Assembly (NCBI RefSeq): GCF_900110995.1
Contig: NZ_FOJF01000002.1
Span: forward strand, 372,001 to 436,000
Direction of reading: 5' to 3'
DNA: 64,000 nucleotides
DNA from: Chitinophaga sp. YR573
Lineage (GTDB): Bacteria; Bacteroidota; Bacteroidia; Chitinophagales; Chitinophagaceae
Of the stretch, positions 54,001 to 63,500 are shown piece after piece. The position numbers were made by a program, and so were the translations under genes. Positions within the stretch are counted from its first letter, which is position 1; each line of letters opens with the position of its first letter. Below the pieces are notes generated by a model. The model worked only from the letters and a program-made list of their open reading frames with translations. It made no database searches and had not been told where the DNA came from.

Positions 54001-54392
54001 GTGCTTTTGATTATCAGATCATCAACTCTCAAAGGATGTATATGGAAAACCCCGCCATTCAGAATTATAATATTCTGAAATCTGCTTACGATCCTGTTTT
54101 TGGTAAAACAGCGCTGAAAGTAAATGCTTTGGAGTTTAACAGTTACTATGTTGAAAACGGGAACTTCTGGAAGATAGATAACATCACGTTAGGTTATACT
54201 TTCAATAAGATAAGAAGTAATTATATAAAGGGAGCACGCATCTATGCATCCACTTTAAATACGTTTATCATTACCAAATACAAGGGATTAGATCCGGAAG
54301 TAAACAGGCTTGGTTTAAATCCGGGTATGGATGATCGTGATAAGTATCCTACGACCCGTTCGTTTACTTTGGGAGTGAATGTCAATTTCTAA
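51075..54392 (+). CDS. SusC-like TonB-dependent receptor with STN domain
   Basis: 1105-residue outer-membrane glycan transporter. Signal peptide about 1-40; STN domain (about 52-115) for contact with FecR; carboxypeptidase-regulatory-like domain (about 145-210, KVTDENGTPLIGVSVKVKGG); plug (about 222-345, with VVIGYGTQKRADVTSAVASV and GVRGSNGVIIITTKR); a 22-strand barrel ending in aromatic Phe, with TRSFTLGVNVNF at the C-terminus. Being next to GH127, GH43, GH31 and GH51 genes, it probably imports arabinose-containing oligosaccharides. Paired with SusD directly downstream. Confidence 0.95.
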   Translation: MKKFIWYNLYAFQKTISISCKVFLIITLGTQILFAGPSAGQTAKEIKIDMQFESRTLQDVLTAMQKKSGLGFVFNDKLVSNYKNVSVSANKEPVTVILDKILKDTNLDYLEKDNLIIIVEKKAKAPSQNANTPKEFFEQITIKGKVTDENGTPLIGVSVKVKGGHTGTSTDISGQYALTVNDGNVVLIFSYIGFQDKEVPAAGNSSLDVVMKVTIENLREAVVIGYGTQKRADVTSAVASVKSENFVKGPVVDAGQLLQGKVAGLTISNTSGNPTGGSQILLRGNTTLYGANTNPLVIIDGIPGDLKTVSPEDIESVDVLKDGSSAAIYGVRGSNGVIIITTKRASGMITNSVDYSVYATTQVIAKKLDMLTAQDYRDQIKAGTRLASWDAGSNTDWLKETTRTPLTHVHNLTIRGGNSTTNYLASGNYRAMQGIFRKSDNNTFTGRIDVNHSMWDNKLKLNIGILNQTNNYTRNNNGDNSFNGWIYRQTIIRNPTEPVRDSAGNFYEQTGNFDYENPMGLLYESDGESKNVNSRMNATISYKPVSNLRLSALFSYSRFNGNNGYSESKKHISNIKSGLNGFASVSSSLSIDRLTEWTAEYSKSIKDHHFVILGGYAYQENVSSGMYADNQDFPTDLFSYNNLGLGEGIKNKLATMSSYKTETNLISFFGRLNYSYKDRYLLLASLRREGASQLYGALNPWGNFWAVSGGWRISNENFMKDQKLFDDIKLRAGYGITGNPPSAGFLSQPLITYGDYVYSNGKWTRILVPATNANPYIRWEEKAEANIGLDFSMLKGRISGSVDVYNRRITGLLYNYAVPSPPNLYPSTTANVGKMENKGLEIMLNFVPVKSKDFTWTTSVNFSTNSNKLISLSNELYQTTTPYFTTGAAGIPIQTFTNIVTVGKGIGDFYGYKVIDIDANGKWIYEGRDGKPVNYDNFAHSFEDKKVIGNGLPKYYAGWNNNFSYKKFDLSVTMRGAFDYQIINSQRMYMENPAIQNYNILKSAYDPVFGKTALKVNALEFNSYYVENGNFWKIDNITLGYTFNKIRSNYIKGARIYASTLNTFIITKYKGLDPEVNRLGLNPGMDDRDKYPTTRSFTLGVNVNF

Positions 54393-54410
54393 CAATTGAA
54401 AAATCAAAAG

Positions 54411-56048
54411 ATGAAAAAGCTTGCAAAAATTCATTTATTCATTGCAGCATTAGTTGCTGTAATCACTATATCCGCCTGTACCAAATTAAAAAATACACCA
54501 TATACCTCTATTATATCTACCGAATTTAATCCTACCAAATCAGATCTGGCGGCATTGGTAGGAGCGGGATATTCTCAGTGGCGCTTCGTATTGCTGGACT
54601 GGAATGGTTTATGGCGGGCACAGGAAGTTACAGGGGATCAACTGGTAATACCTAAACGCCCCTGGGGCTGGTTTGATGATGGTGTGTATCAACGCTTACA
54701 CAAACATACCTGGACTACCGATGATGATGTGGTGAATCAAACATGGAGCAGAACATATGCAGGTATCACAAACTGTAACAGGATCATTTACCAGATAGAA
54801 TCCGGACTTATTCCAATTACAGAAGGGAAAGAGGCGACCCTTGCCGAACTGAAAGTTCTGCGGGCTTCCTACTATGCAATTCTGTGCGACTTTTACGGTA
54901 ATGTTCCCATTGTAACAAAGTTTGATCTGCCATCAGGGTTTTTACCTGAACAAAGTACCCGCCTGGAAGTCTACACTTTTATTGTTAAAGAGCTTACAGA
55001 TAATATCCCTTTATTAAGCGCTGAAAATAATAATGAGACTTACGGGAAATTTAATAAATGGGCGGCTTTTACATTACTTGCCAAGATGTATCTGAATGCC
55101 GGGGTTTATACAGGAACAACGAAATGGACCGAATGTATCGCGGCCTGTGATTCTGTTATCAATTCAAATGCAGGGTATATATTAGAACCAGCTCAGAAAA
55201 ATGTATTTGTAACGGAAAATCAGAATTCAAAGGAGATCATTTTTGCATTACCTATGGATGAAGATTATACAAATAACTGGAATGCATTTGATCTTCATAT
55301 GCAAACCTTGCAGCAGGAAAACCAGGCAACATACAATCTTAAAAATACTCCCTGGGGAGGCATATGTGCCATTCCTCAATTTATAAACACATATGATGTG
55401 AGTGATGCGCGGTACCAGAATAACTGGATAAAAGGTCAGCAATATACTTCAGCAGGTCAGATGTTATACGTAGCCCAGGGAGATTTTACCGGTCAGCCAC
55501 TGGCTTTTGTCAATGAGTTACCCGGATTGGAAAAAGGAGAATCTGTGCATGGTTTTCGACTGAATAAATTTGAAATAAAAATGGGCGCTACCAACAGGTT
55601 AAGTAATGACTTCCCTATTTTCCGCTATGCAGATGTATTGATGATGAAGGCTGAATCGCTGTTGCGTAACGGGCAGGCAGATGCGGCTGCGACAATTGTT
55701 ACCCAGGTAAGGCTGCGGAACTTTGCATCAGATCCGGCTAAAGCGGTTGTTACAGGAGCGGAGTTACAGTTAGGCAGTTCATATGCATATGGCCTTCAGG
55801 ACGCGGTAAACAATCAGCATACTACTGAAGGTGGGGCTGATATTCAATATGGCAGATTCTTAGATGAGTTAGGATGGGAGTTTGACCAGGAAGGACACAG
55901 ACGTACAGATATGATCAGATTTGGTGCATTTACCAAAAAATCATGGTTATCACATACAGCTACCAATAATATTAACAGAACACTGTTTCCGATACCAAGA
56001 ACTGAGATACAGAAAAATGGCAACCTGATACAGAATCAGGGGTATTGA
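54411..56048 (+). CDS. SusD/RagB-like glycan-binding lipoprotein
   Basis: 545 residues from the ATG at 54411 (MKKLAKIHLF); the longer frame needs TTG at 54396. Lipobox ISAC, Cys23. SusD-type helical TPR scaffold: LRASYYAILCDFYGNVPIV (about 148-166), RYADVLMMKAESLLRNGQ (about 405-422) and a C-terminal LDELGWEFDQEGHRRTDMIRFG. It caps the SusC receptor and binds its glycan. It lies 18 bp after the SusC stop and is followed by a long perfect stem. Confidence 0.95.
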   Translation: MKKLAKIHLFIAALVAVITISACTKLKNTPYTSIISTEFNPTKSDLAALVGAGYSQWRFVLLDWNGLWRAQEVTGDQLVIPKRPWGWFDDGVYQRLHKHTWTTDDDVVNQTWSRTYAGITNCNRIIYQIESGLIPITEGKEATLAELKVLRASYYAILCDFYGNVPIVTKFDLPSGFLPEQSTRLEVYTFIVKELTDNIPLLSAENNNETYGKFNKWAAFTLLAKMYLNAGVYTGTTKWTECIAACDSVINSNAGYILEPAQKNVFVTENQNSKEIIFALPMDEDYTNNWNAFDLHMQTLQQENQATYNLKNTPWGGICAIPQFINTYDVSDARYQNNWIKGQQYTSAGQMLYVAQGDFTGQPLAFVNELPGLEKGESVHGFRLNKFEIKMGATNRLSNDFPIFRYADVLMMKAESLLRNGQADAAATIVTQVRLRNFASDPAKAVVTGAELQLGSSYAYGLQDAVNNQHTTEGGADIQYGRFLDELGWEFDQEGHRRTDMIRFGAFTKKSWLSHTATNNINRTLFPIPRTEIQKNGNLIQNQGY

Positions 56049-56070
56049 TATTTTTTATGTAGAATATAAC

Positions 56071-56129
56071 AGGGCATAAGTCGCCTGATTATTACTGAAC
56101 TAAGGTAATAATCAGGCGACTTATGCCCT
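56071..56129. terminator. 24-bp perfect stem-loop after SusD
   Basis: Arms at 56071-56094 (AGGGCATAAGTCGCC...) and 56106-56129 (...GGCGACTTATGCCCT) are perfectly complementary over 24 bp with an 11-nt loop. No long T-tract follows. It probably ends the SusCD transcript and protects its 3' end. Confidence 0.75.
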
Positions 56130-56207
56130 TTATGGAATAATAGCATTAATTTAATACAGAAAGAGACCATTTTATTATAAACTTGTGCTACTGATAATCG
56201 AAGACTT

Positions 56208-58637
56208 ATGAGGAGCATTCTTGTTATTCTTATTACACTATTACCTTTTGCAGATAGCTTTTCCCAAACCGCTGCACAGCTTGAAGCCAGTCGTATACAT
56301 TTGCCCAATGGCTGGTCGCTGACGCCTGTGGGTGAACACCTGCCGCTTGGAGATCTCCCATTGAATATAGCCGTTTCATCTTCTAAAAGATATATGGCGG
56401 TAACCAATAACGGGCAAAGTGTACAAAATATCCAGCTCATTGATGTGAAAGCTCAGCAGGTCTTAGATGAAGTGGTAATCCCGAAAAGCTGGTTTGGTTT
56501 GAAGTTTAGTGCAGATGAAAAATTCCTGTATGCTTCGGGTGGTAATGATAATCGTATAATTAAATACGCCGTACAGCAGAACAGGCTGATATTGAAAGAT
56601 AGTATCAGACTGGGTGAAAAATGGCCGGTAAGAATCTCTCCTTCCGGTATAGAGATAGATGACAGGAAGCAGATCATGTATGTATTAACAAAGGAGAACG
56701 ATTCACTTTACATCATTGACCTTACTACAAAAAATATTAAACAACAGTTGCCGTTAGGCGGAGAAGGTTATAATTGTTTGTTATCATCCAATAAAAAGGA
56801 GTTGTATATCACCTGTTGGGGATGCGACAAAGTACTGATCTTCGACACACAGCATAACAGTTTCAGCGGAGAGATTAAAGTCGGAGATAACCCCAATGAC
56901 CTGTGCCTGTCAAAAAACGGGAAATACCTGTATGTTGCCAATGCGAATGATAATTCCGTTTCTGTGATAGATCTTCCGCAAAAAAAGGTAATAGAAACAT
57001 TGAATACCGCACTTTACCCAAATGCACCGAATGGATCTACTACAAATGGGGTAGCATTGAGTGAGGATCAGAAGACTTTATACATTGCAAATGCAGATAA
57101 CAACTGCCTGTCTGTATTTGATGTGAGCAAACCCGGTTCCAGCAGGAGTAAAGGATTTATTCCCGTAGGATGGTATCCAACAAATGTTAAAGTGATCGGT
57201 AAGAAAATATATGTGGCTAATGGAAAAGGATTCTCATCTATGGCCAATCCTTATGGGCCTAATCCTTTGAAGAAAAAGGAAGACGTGGAATACCAGGGAG
57301 GAGATAAGAACAGGCCAAAGGATGTGCAATATATAGCCGGACTGTTTAAAGGTAGCCTCAGTATTATCAGTGAGCCGACAGATAAACAACTGGCCATATT
57401 TTCCCAGCAGGTGTATAAAAATACCCCTTATACCAAAGAAAAAGAAAGTATTACAGCAGGAGAAGCCGGCAATCCTATTCCTATGAAAACAGGAGCAGCT
57501 TCTCCTATCAAATATGTATTTTATATTATTAAGGAGAACAGAACTTATGATCAGGTGCTGGGAGATATGAAAGAAGGGAATGGTGATACCAGTCTTGTTC
57601 TTTTCGGGGAACATGTAACGCCAAATCTGCATAAACTCTCAAGGGAATTTGTACTGTTGGATAATTTTTATGTGGATGCAGAAGTGAGCGCAGATGGTCA
57701 TAACTGGAGTACCGCCGCTTATGCTACCGATTATCTTGAAAAGACCTGGCCTACCAGTTATGGCGGACGCGGCGGCGTTTATGACGGAGAAGGCAACCGC
57801 GATATTGCCAATGCGCCTAAGGGTTTCATCTGGGATCATTGTCAGCGTGCAGGGGTATCATATCGTACTTACGGGGAATTTGCTGATAATTCCAAGCCTA
57901 ATATACCTGTGTTGAAAGGGCATGTTTGCCCATATTACACTGGCTGGAACCTGAGCGTTTACGACACTACCCGTTTTAATCAGTGGAAGCATGAATTTGA
58001 TTCGTTGCTGTCTGTAAATATGGTACCGCATTTTAACTCTGTGCGAATGGGAAATGATCATACAGAAGGATTGCGAAAAGGTAAGCTGTCGCCTATAGCA
58101 CATGTTGCAGATAATGATCTGGCAGTAGGTATGTTTGTAGATTACCTGAGTAAAAGCCCTATCTGGAATGAGAGTGCCGTATTTGTAATTGAAGATGATG
58201 CACAGAATGGTGCGGATCATGTGGATGCTCACCGTAGCACTGCTTATGTTGCAGGAGGATTTGTAAAACAGGGATATGTTGATCATACCATGTATTCTAC
58301 TTCTTCTATGCTTCGTACTATTGAACTCATCCTGGGCATTCCGCCAATGAGCCAGTACGATGCAGGTGCTGTGCCCATGTGGAATTGTTTTTCTGCGACT
58401 GCCAGTCATCCACCATTTCAGTCAGTTGCTGCACAGGTAGATCTGCAGGAAAAGAATGTTGCCATAAATGAATGGCAACGACGCTCAGAACAGTTTGATC
58501 TTTCCAAAGAAGATAACGTACCTGACCTGGAGTTCAACATCGTATTGTGGAATGGAATGAAAGGCACTCCCTTTCCTGCTCCGAAAAGGGCTGCCTTTGT
58601 GAATTTATTGAAAAAAGATGATGGCGATGATGATTAG
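56208..58637 (+). CDS. Beta-propeller fused to alkaline-phosphatase-superfamily phosphoesterase
   Basis: 809-residue secreted protein (signal peptide MRSILVILITLLPFADSFSQ). Residues about 45-370 form a YncE/cytochrome-d1-like propeller with repeated KYLYVANANDNSVSVIDLP blades. Residues about 430-790 form a phosphoesterase of the alkaline phosphatase superfamily: YIIKENRTYDQVLGDM, DAEVSADGHNWSTAAYATDY and VIEDDAQNGADHVDAHRS hold the likely metal ligands. Substrate unknown; phosphorylated glycans, phospholipids or inositol phosphates are all possible. It sits after a SusD terminator, and its stop overlaps the convergent FecR stop by 4 bp. It may be a third member of the arabinoside locus or an independent gene. 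Confidence 0.85.
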   Translation: MRSILVILITLLPFADSFSQTAAQLEASRIHLPNGWSLTPVGEHLPLGDLPLNIAVSSSKRYMAVTNNGQSVQNIQLIDVKAQQVLDEVVIPKSWFGLKFSADEKFLYASGGNDNRIIKYAVQQNRLILKDSIRLGEKWPVRISPSGIEIDDRKQIMYVLTKENDSLYIIDLTTKNIKQQLPLGGEGYNCLLSSNKKELYITCWGCDKVLIFDTQHNSFSGEIKVGDNPNDLCLSKNGKYLYVANANDNSVSVIDLPQKKVIETLNTALYPNAPNGSTTNGVALSEDQKTLYIANADNNCLSVFDVSKPGSSRSKGFIPVGWYPTNVKVIGKKIYVANGKGFSSMANPYGPNPLKKKEDVEYQGGDKNRPKDVQYIAGLFKGSLSIISEPTDKQLAIFSQQVYKNTPYTKEKESITAGEAGNPIPMKTGAASPIKYVFYIIKENRTYDQVLGDMKEGNGDTSLVLFGEHVTPNLHKLSREFVLLDNFYVDAEVSADGHNWSTAAYATDYLEKTWPTSYGGRGGVYDGEGNRDIANAPKGFIWDHCQRAGVSYRTYGEFADNSKPNIPVLKGHVCPYYTGWNLSVYDTTRFNQWKHEFDSLLSVNMVPHFNSVRMGNDHTEGLRKGKLSPIAHVADNDLAVGMFVDYLSKSPIWNESAVFVIEDDAQNGADHVDAHRSTAYVAGGFVKQGYVDHTMYSTSSMLRTIELILGIPPMSQYDAGAVPMWNCFSATASHPPFQSVAAQVDLQEKNVAINEWQRRSEQFDLSKEDNVPDLEFNIVLWNGMKGTPFPAPKRAAFVNLLKKDDGDDD

Positions 58638-59761
58638 TGAATGTGTAATGCATGATCACTTAACTGATACCTGATGCTGGTTGTTTGCGACAGGTTATCC
58701 ATGAACTCTGCCAGCCCGTCTTTCTTCGTGAGTACGCCGGTAACTGTTACATTCTCTACTGTTGCATCATCGAAAACAACAGGTATATCAAATAAGCGGG
58801 TAATGACGATAGCAATATCTTTAAGGGTGGATTTTTTGAAATAGTATTTTCCTTCCATCCATGCAAGCGTATTCTTTGGATTAAATTCATCTACACTGAA
58901 ATCATTATCACAGGTAGCTTCATAACCCGGACGTAATTGAATCTGCTGATTACCGGTATTACTTTTAAGAGAAACTTTGCCGGAGGAAAGCGCAATTTTA
59001 GTATTGGTATTACTATAGGTATTTACATTAAATGCTGTTCCCAATACATTAATAGATACCTCCCCGGTATGTACTATAAAAGGATGATCAATATCTTTTT
59101 TCACAGAAAAATAAGCTTCTCCGCGCACGGATACTTCCCGTGTGCTGCCATTGAATGCCAGTGGGAAACTGATTTCGGACATGGAGTTCAGCCATACTTC
59201 AGTACCATCTGTTAATGTAAGTTTGTAATCCTTTCCGGCAGGTACCCGCAGTATATTCATAGCAGCTGCCTGACTGGTACCGGTTGCTTCATATTGCAAA
59301 CTCTTGGGAGAAAGATGCATTTGAACTGTTCCAACACTAAGTACCGGTGCCTGACTGCTATCCGAGAGATTTATTTTTTGCCCGTTGGCCAGCTGAAGGG
59401 TGATACCCGGCGATTGTTTTGCAACAATGGGCATTTGTTTATGTTCCCGGGGAAAAAAGGTATACAGGAAACCGCTTCCTATAACTATTAACAAGCCTGC
59501 GGCAACCCTGTACAGCAGATGTTTATTACTGCGTCTATAAAAAAGATGTTGCTTTTTTTGCCATAAAATGTCTTCATCAAGTTCATCAAGATATTGTTTT
59601 GCTTCCGGATGGTTGAGTTGCTGCTGTAAACCGGTATATACCTGTTTAAGCTCCTTGTCATCCTCCAGCAATTGATGGAGTTCCTGATCATCTTCCCCGG
59701 AAATATATCCTGAAAGCTTCTCCACCATTAATTGATCAATATGTTGTTTATCGGATATCAT
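58634..59761 (-). CDS. FecR-type anti-sigma factor, second copy
   Basis: 375 residues: cytoplasmic helical part (1-80), membrane segment (about 83-100, LLYRVAAGLLIVIGSGFLY), FecR domain (about 150-260, LTLTDGTEVWLNSMSEISFP and GEAYFSVKKDIDHPF) and a C-terminal DUF4974 domain (about 300-375). It follows its sigma gene by 25 bp on the same strand and controls, through it, the divergently transcribed SusC gene at 60587. Its stop overlaps the end of the phosphoesterase gene. Confidence 0.92.
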   Translation of the reverse strand: MISDKQHIDQLMVEKLSGYISGEDDQELHQLLEDDKELKQVYTGLQQQLNHPEAKQYLDELDEDILWQKKQHLFYRRSNKHLLYRVAAGLLIVIGSGFLYTFFPREHKQMPIVAKQSPGITLQLANGQKINLSDSSQAPVLSVGTVQMHLSPKSLQYEATGTSQAAAMNILRVPAGKDYKLTLTDGTEVWLNSMSEISFPLAFNGSTREVSVRGEAYFSVKKDIDHPFIVHTGEVSINVLGTAFNVNTYSNTNTKIALSSGKVSLKSNTGNQQIQLRPGYEATCDNDFSVDEFNPKNTLAWMEGKYYFKKSTLKDIAIVITRLFDIPVVFDDATVENVTVTGVLTKKDGLAEFMDNLSQTTSIRYQLSDHALHIH

Positions 59762-59786
59762 TAGTTGCTAACTTAAGGGATGAATT

Positions 59787-60362
59787 TCACTCTGATATTG
59801 GAAAATGCAGCTTGTTCCGTAAGGTTTTAACAGCAATTTTCAGGTGAGTTTTTAATGAATTGACACTGATGCCCATATTGTCTGCAACTTCATGGTATTT
59901 TTTATGTTGCATATATACGAGATTAAATGCCCGCTGGCGTTGTGCAGGAAACTCATTCAGCAGTTCTTGCAGTTGTTCATGGAGTTTCGATTCATCTTCT
60001 ATCTGATGTTTTTTATAGGTATCTGATTCGGGTAAATAAGACTGATCAACTGTTTCTACATATTTTTCAATCCTTTTATGGGTCCTTTGCTTCATCTTAT
60101 GATAATCATTTACCTGGTTGCGAACAGCGGTAAACAGATAGGTCTTAAGATTGCCATTGATATTCTGATATAGTTTTCTTTCCCATATGTTGCTGAGAAC
60201 AGACTGGACCAGGTCGTCGGCTTCAATAGGATCGCCGGTACCCAGGTATGCTTTAGTCCACATTAACCGGTAATATTTCTTAAAAATGCACTCGAATGCA
60301 TTGCTGACATTCCCCCTTTCTAATAAGGCAAGTATAACCTCATCTCCTGTATATTCAGGCAT
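59787..60362 (-). CDS. FecI-type ECF sigma factor, second copy
   Basis: 191 residues: region 2 (about 20-85, IFKKYYRLMWTKAYLGTGDPIEADDLVQSVLSNIWER in short form) and region 4 (about 132-185, FPAQRQRAFNLVYMQHKKYHEVADNMGISVNSL). It differs clearly from the sigma factor at 49392, so the two PUL circuits should be separately addressed. It is the first gene of a two-gene operon with FecR and is divergent from SusC. Confidence 0.92.
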   Translation of the reverse strand: MPEYTGDEVILALLERGNVSNAFECIFKKYYRLMWTKAYLGTGDPIEADDLVQSVLSNIWERKLYQNINGNLKTYLFTAVRNQVNDYHKMKQRTHKRIEKYVETVDQSYLPESDTYKKHQIEDESKLHEQLQELLNEFPAQRQRAFNLVYMQHKKYHEVADNMGISVNSLKTHLKIAVKTLRNKLHFPISE

Positions 60363-60488
60363 AAAAATACTTTTTAATCTGGTTGATTAAATAACGTGGA
60401 TAGAGTCGTCTGGGATACTGACAATAAATATATAAAAAGTAGTTCGGTTTTTAAAATGTTATTTTGACAATTATTTTTCAATTTTCTT

Positions 60489-60513
60489 CACCCGGTTTAT
60501 AAATCTGTCGTCT
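60489..60513 (+). promoter_or_regulatory. Candidate ECF-type promoter of second SusC
   Basis: CACCCGG (60489-60495) and CGTCT (60509-60513) are in the order and spacing of FecI-type ECF promoters (-35 rich in C, -10 CGTC). It lies about 75 bp upstream of the SusC start in the 224-bp gap between the divergent genes. No other coding was seen in that gap. Confidence 0.45.
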
Positions 60514-60586
60514 TTATAGAGTAGCCAATTGTTATGAAGGACAAAATGAGTTCCATGTTATAGTTAAAATCAACCAAATAAGGAAA

Positions 60587-63500
60587 ATGAAAAGAATTAT
60601 CCCGTTAATGAAAATTGCGAGTCGAGATTTTGCGCGCAAAAAAATCAGTATTACAGCCTTTTTGCTCTTTTTTCTAAATTTCACGATGTATGCTCAGACT
60701 GTTACTCCCACAGTCACCATAAAAGGGAATAATATGACTCTGGAACAGATATTCCAGTCTATTGAACAGCAGACTGATCTGACGTTTTTTTACAAAGAAG
60801 CCCTCTTAAAGAGTGAAATAATCAATGGTCCGTTAAATTATACGGATGCTAAGGTTACCACTGTCCTTAATGAGGTACTAAAAGGACACAATTTGACATA
60901 TGAGCTGAAAAAAAATGTGATCCTTATTAAAAGAGAGGAGAAGATTGCTGCAGAGCCAGGTAAACCGGCAGAAAAGCAGCATCAGGAAATCGCACAGGAT
61001 AAACAGATCTCCGGGAGGGTGCTTTCTGAGGATAACAAAACTCCTTTGCCAATGGCTACGTTATTGCTGAAGGGAACCACCAATGGTGTTACAACAGACC
61101 AGAATGGGTATTTTAAATTAAAAGTGGTGGGGAACAGCAAAACACTGGTTGTTCAATATATAGGTTATATAGCCAAAGAAGTAAACATCGTAAATGGTGT
61201 GAATGATTATGAAATAGTACTTTCTCCCAAGGATAATACTATAAAAGATGTGGTGGTAGTTGCTTATGGAACACAGAAAAAAACAAGTCTGGTTAGCTCC
61301 ATCACCAGTATCGACCCAAAAGAACTCAAAGGACCCTCTTCCAACCTTACCACTATGCTGGCGGGAAGGATAGCCGGTATTATCTCTTATCAGCGCAGTG
61401 GTGAACCAGGAGCAGATAATGCGCAGTTCTTTGTAAGGGGAGTAGGTACTTTTGGGGCGGGTAAAGTTGATCCGCTTATATTAATAGATAATATAGAATC
61501 GTCTTCAAGAGACCTGGCGAGGTTGCAACCTGATGATATTGGAGGTTTCTCCATACTCAAAGATGCAACAGCTTCATCCTTATATGGAGCAAGAGGTGCA
61601 AACGGGGTGATATTGATCACTACCAAAACAGGTGGCGCCGGGAAAATGAAATTCAACGTGCGTATGGAGAATTCAACTTCTTCCAATACCCGGAATTTTG
61701 CACTGGCCGATAATGTAACTTATATGAAACTGGCGAATGAGGCTGTGCTAACAAGAAATCCTCTTGGTGCATTACCTTATTCTCAGAATAAAATCGATCA
61801 TACGGCTGCCGGAGATGATCCATTACTATATCCTAATAATAACTGGATAGAACAACTCATTAAAAATCGCACCAACAATCAAAGAGTTAATATAAATGCC
61901 AGCGGTGGTTCTGATAAGTCTAAGTATTATCTGGCCATGACATATAATGTGGATAATGGTATTCTGAAAGAAAACTCATTGAATAATTTCAGCAATAACA
62001 TTAAGCTGAGATCTTATTCGCTTTTATCGAATGTTACATTAAACCTCACAAAAACAACAGAAGCGCTGGTGAGCCTTAAAGGGCAGTTTGATGATTATAA
62101 CGGTCCTATTGGTGGTGGTGCTGCTACATTCTATAACGCTATATGGAGCAATCCTGTGGCGTTTCCGGCAGTTTATCCGGCAAGCTTATTACCATATGCA
62201 AAACATCCGCTGTTTGGAAATGCATTAATACCAGGAGGAGGAGGGTTGTATGTTAATCCATATGCGCAATCTCTTTCCGGTTTTCAGGCAACCAATACCA
62301 GCACCATGACTGCGCAATTGAGTTTAAAGCAAAACCTGGATGTTGTTACGCCAGGTTTGTCTGTGAGAATGATGGCCTATACCAGCCGGTATGCAAATTT
62401 TGCAGTAACCCGTCAGTACAGTCCTTATTATTATATGTCCAGCGCAGTAGATGGGAAATTCAGTGGCTTAACCCTGATTAATGATGGGGCCTCCGGAAGT
62501 GTTGGTACAACACCCACTGAATATTTAACGTATAATCCCGGTGATAAAAATGTGAATACTACCACATACGGGGAAGCGGCTATTAATTATGCCAGGATAT
62601 TTAATGATAAACATAGTGTAGGTGGTATGCTGATAGGTACCATCAGAAATTATCTTACAGGGAATGCATCTACCCTGCAATTGTCTTTGCCAGCAAGGAA
62701 CGAAGGCGTTTCTGGCAGGTTTACCTATGGATATGATAATCGTTATTTGTTAGAGTTTAATTTCGGATTCAATGGTTCAGAACGTTTTGCTGCGAATCAC
62801 CGCTTCGGTTTTTTCCCTTCAATAGGTGGTGGATGGATAGTATCTAACGAAAAGTTTTTTAAGCCATTAACAAATACAATTAACCAGCTTAAGTTCAGAT
62901 TCACATATGGCCTGGTAGGTAATGATCAGATAGGTAGTGCAACGGATCGTTTCTTCTATTTATCTGATGTGAATTTAAATGGTGCTGCTGCCGGATACTT
63001 TGGTACAAACTTTAATTATAGCAGACCTACTGTAGATATAAACCGTTACGAAAACCAGAATATTACCTGGGAACTGTCCAGACAAACCAATCTTGGAATG
63101 GATTTAATCCTCTTCAAAGATCTGACAGTAACAGTAGATGCATACCAGCAGAATCGTAGTAATATTCTGATGGTAAGAAGTACAATGCCTACCTCAATGG
63201 GTTTACAGGTAGATATTTCGTCTAATGCAGGTAAGGCTACCAGTAAGGGAGTAGATCTTGCGCTGGATTATCATAAATCATTTAATAATTCTTTATGGAT
63301 ACAAACACGGGGTACTTTAACTTATGCAAAGAGTAAACTGTTAGTAAATGAAGAACCTCAGTATGCTGAGAATAACAAGAATTTATCAAAAGTAGGTAAT
63401 TCCCTGGGGCAGATCTATGGCCTTGTTGCAGAGAAGCTGTTTATTGATCAGGCGGAAGTGAATAATTCTCCTGTGCAATATGGGAGTACAATGGCGGGAG

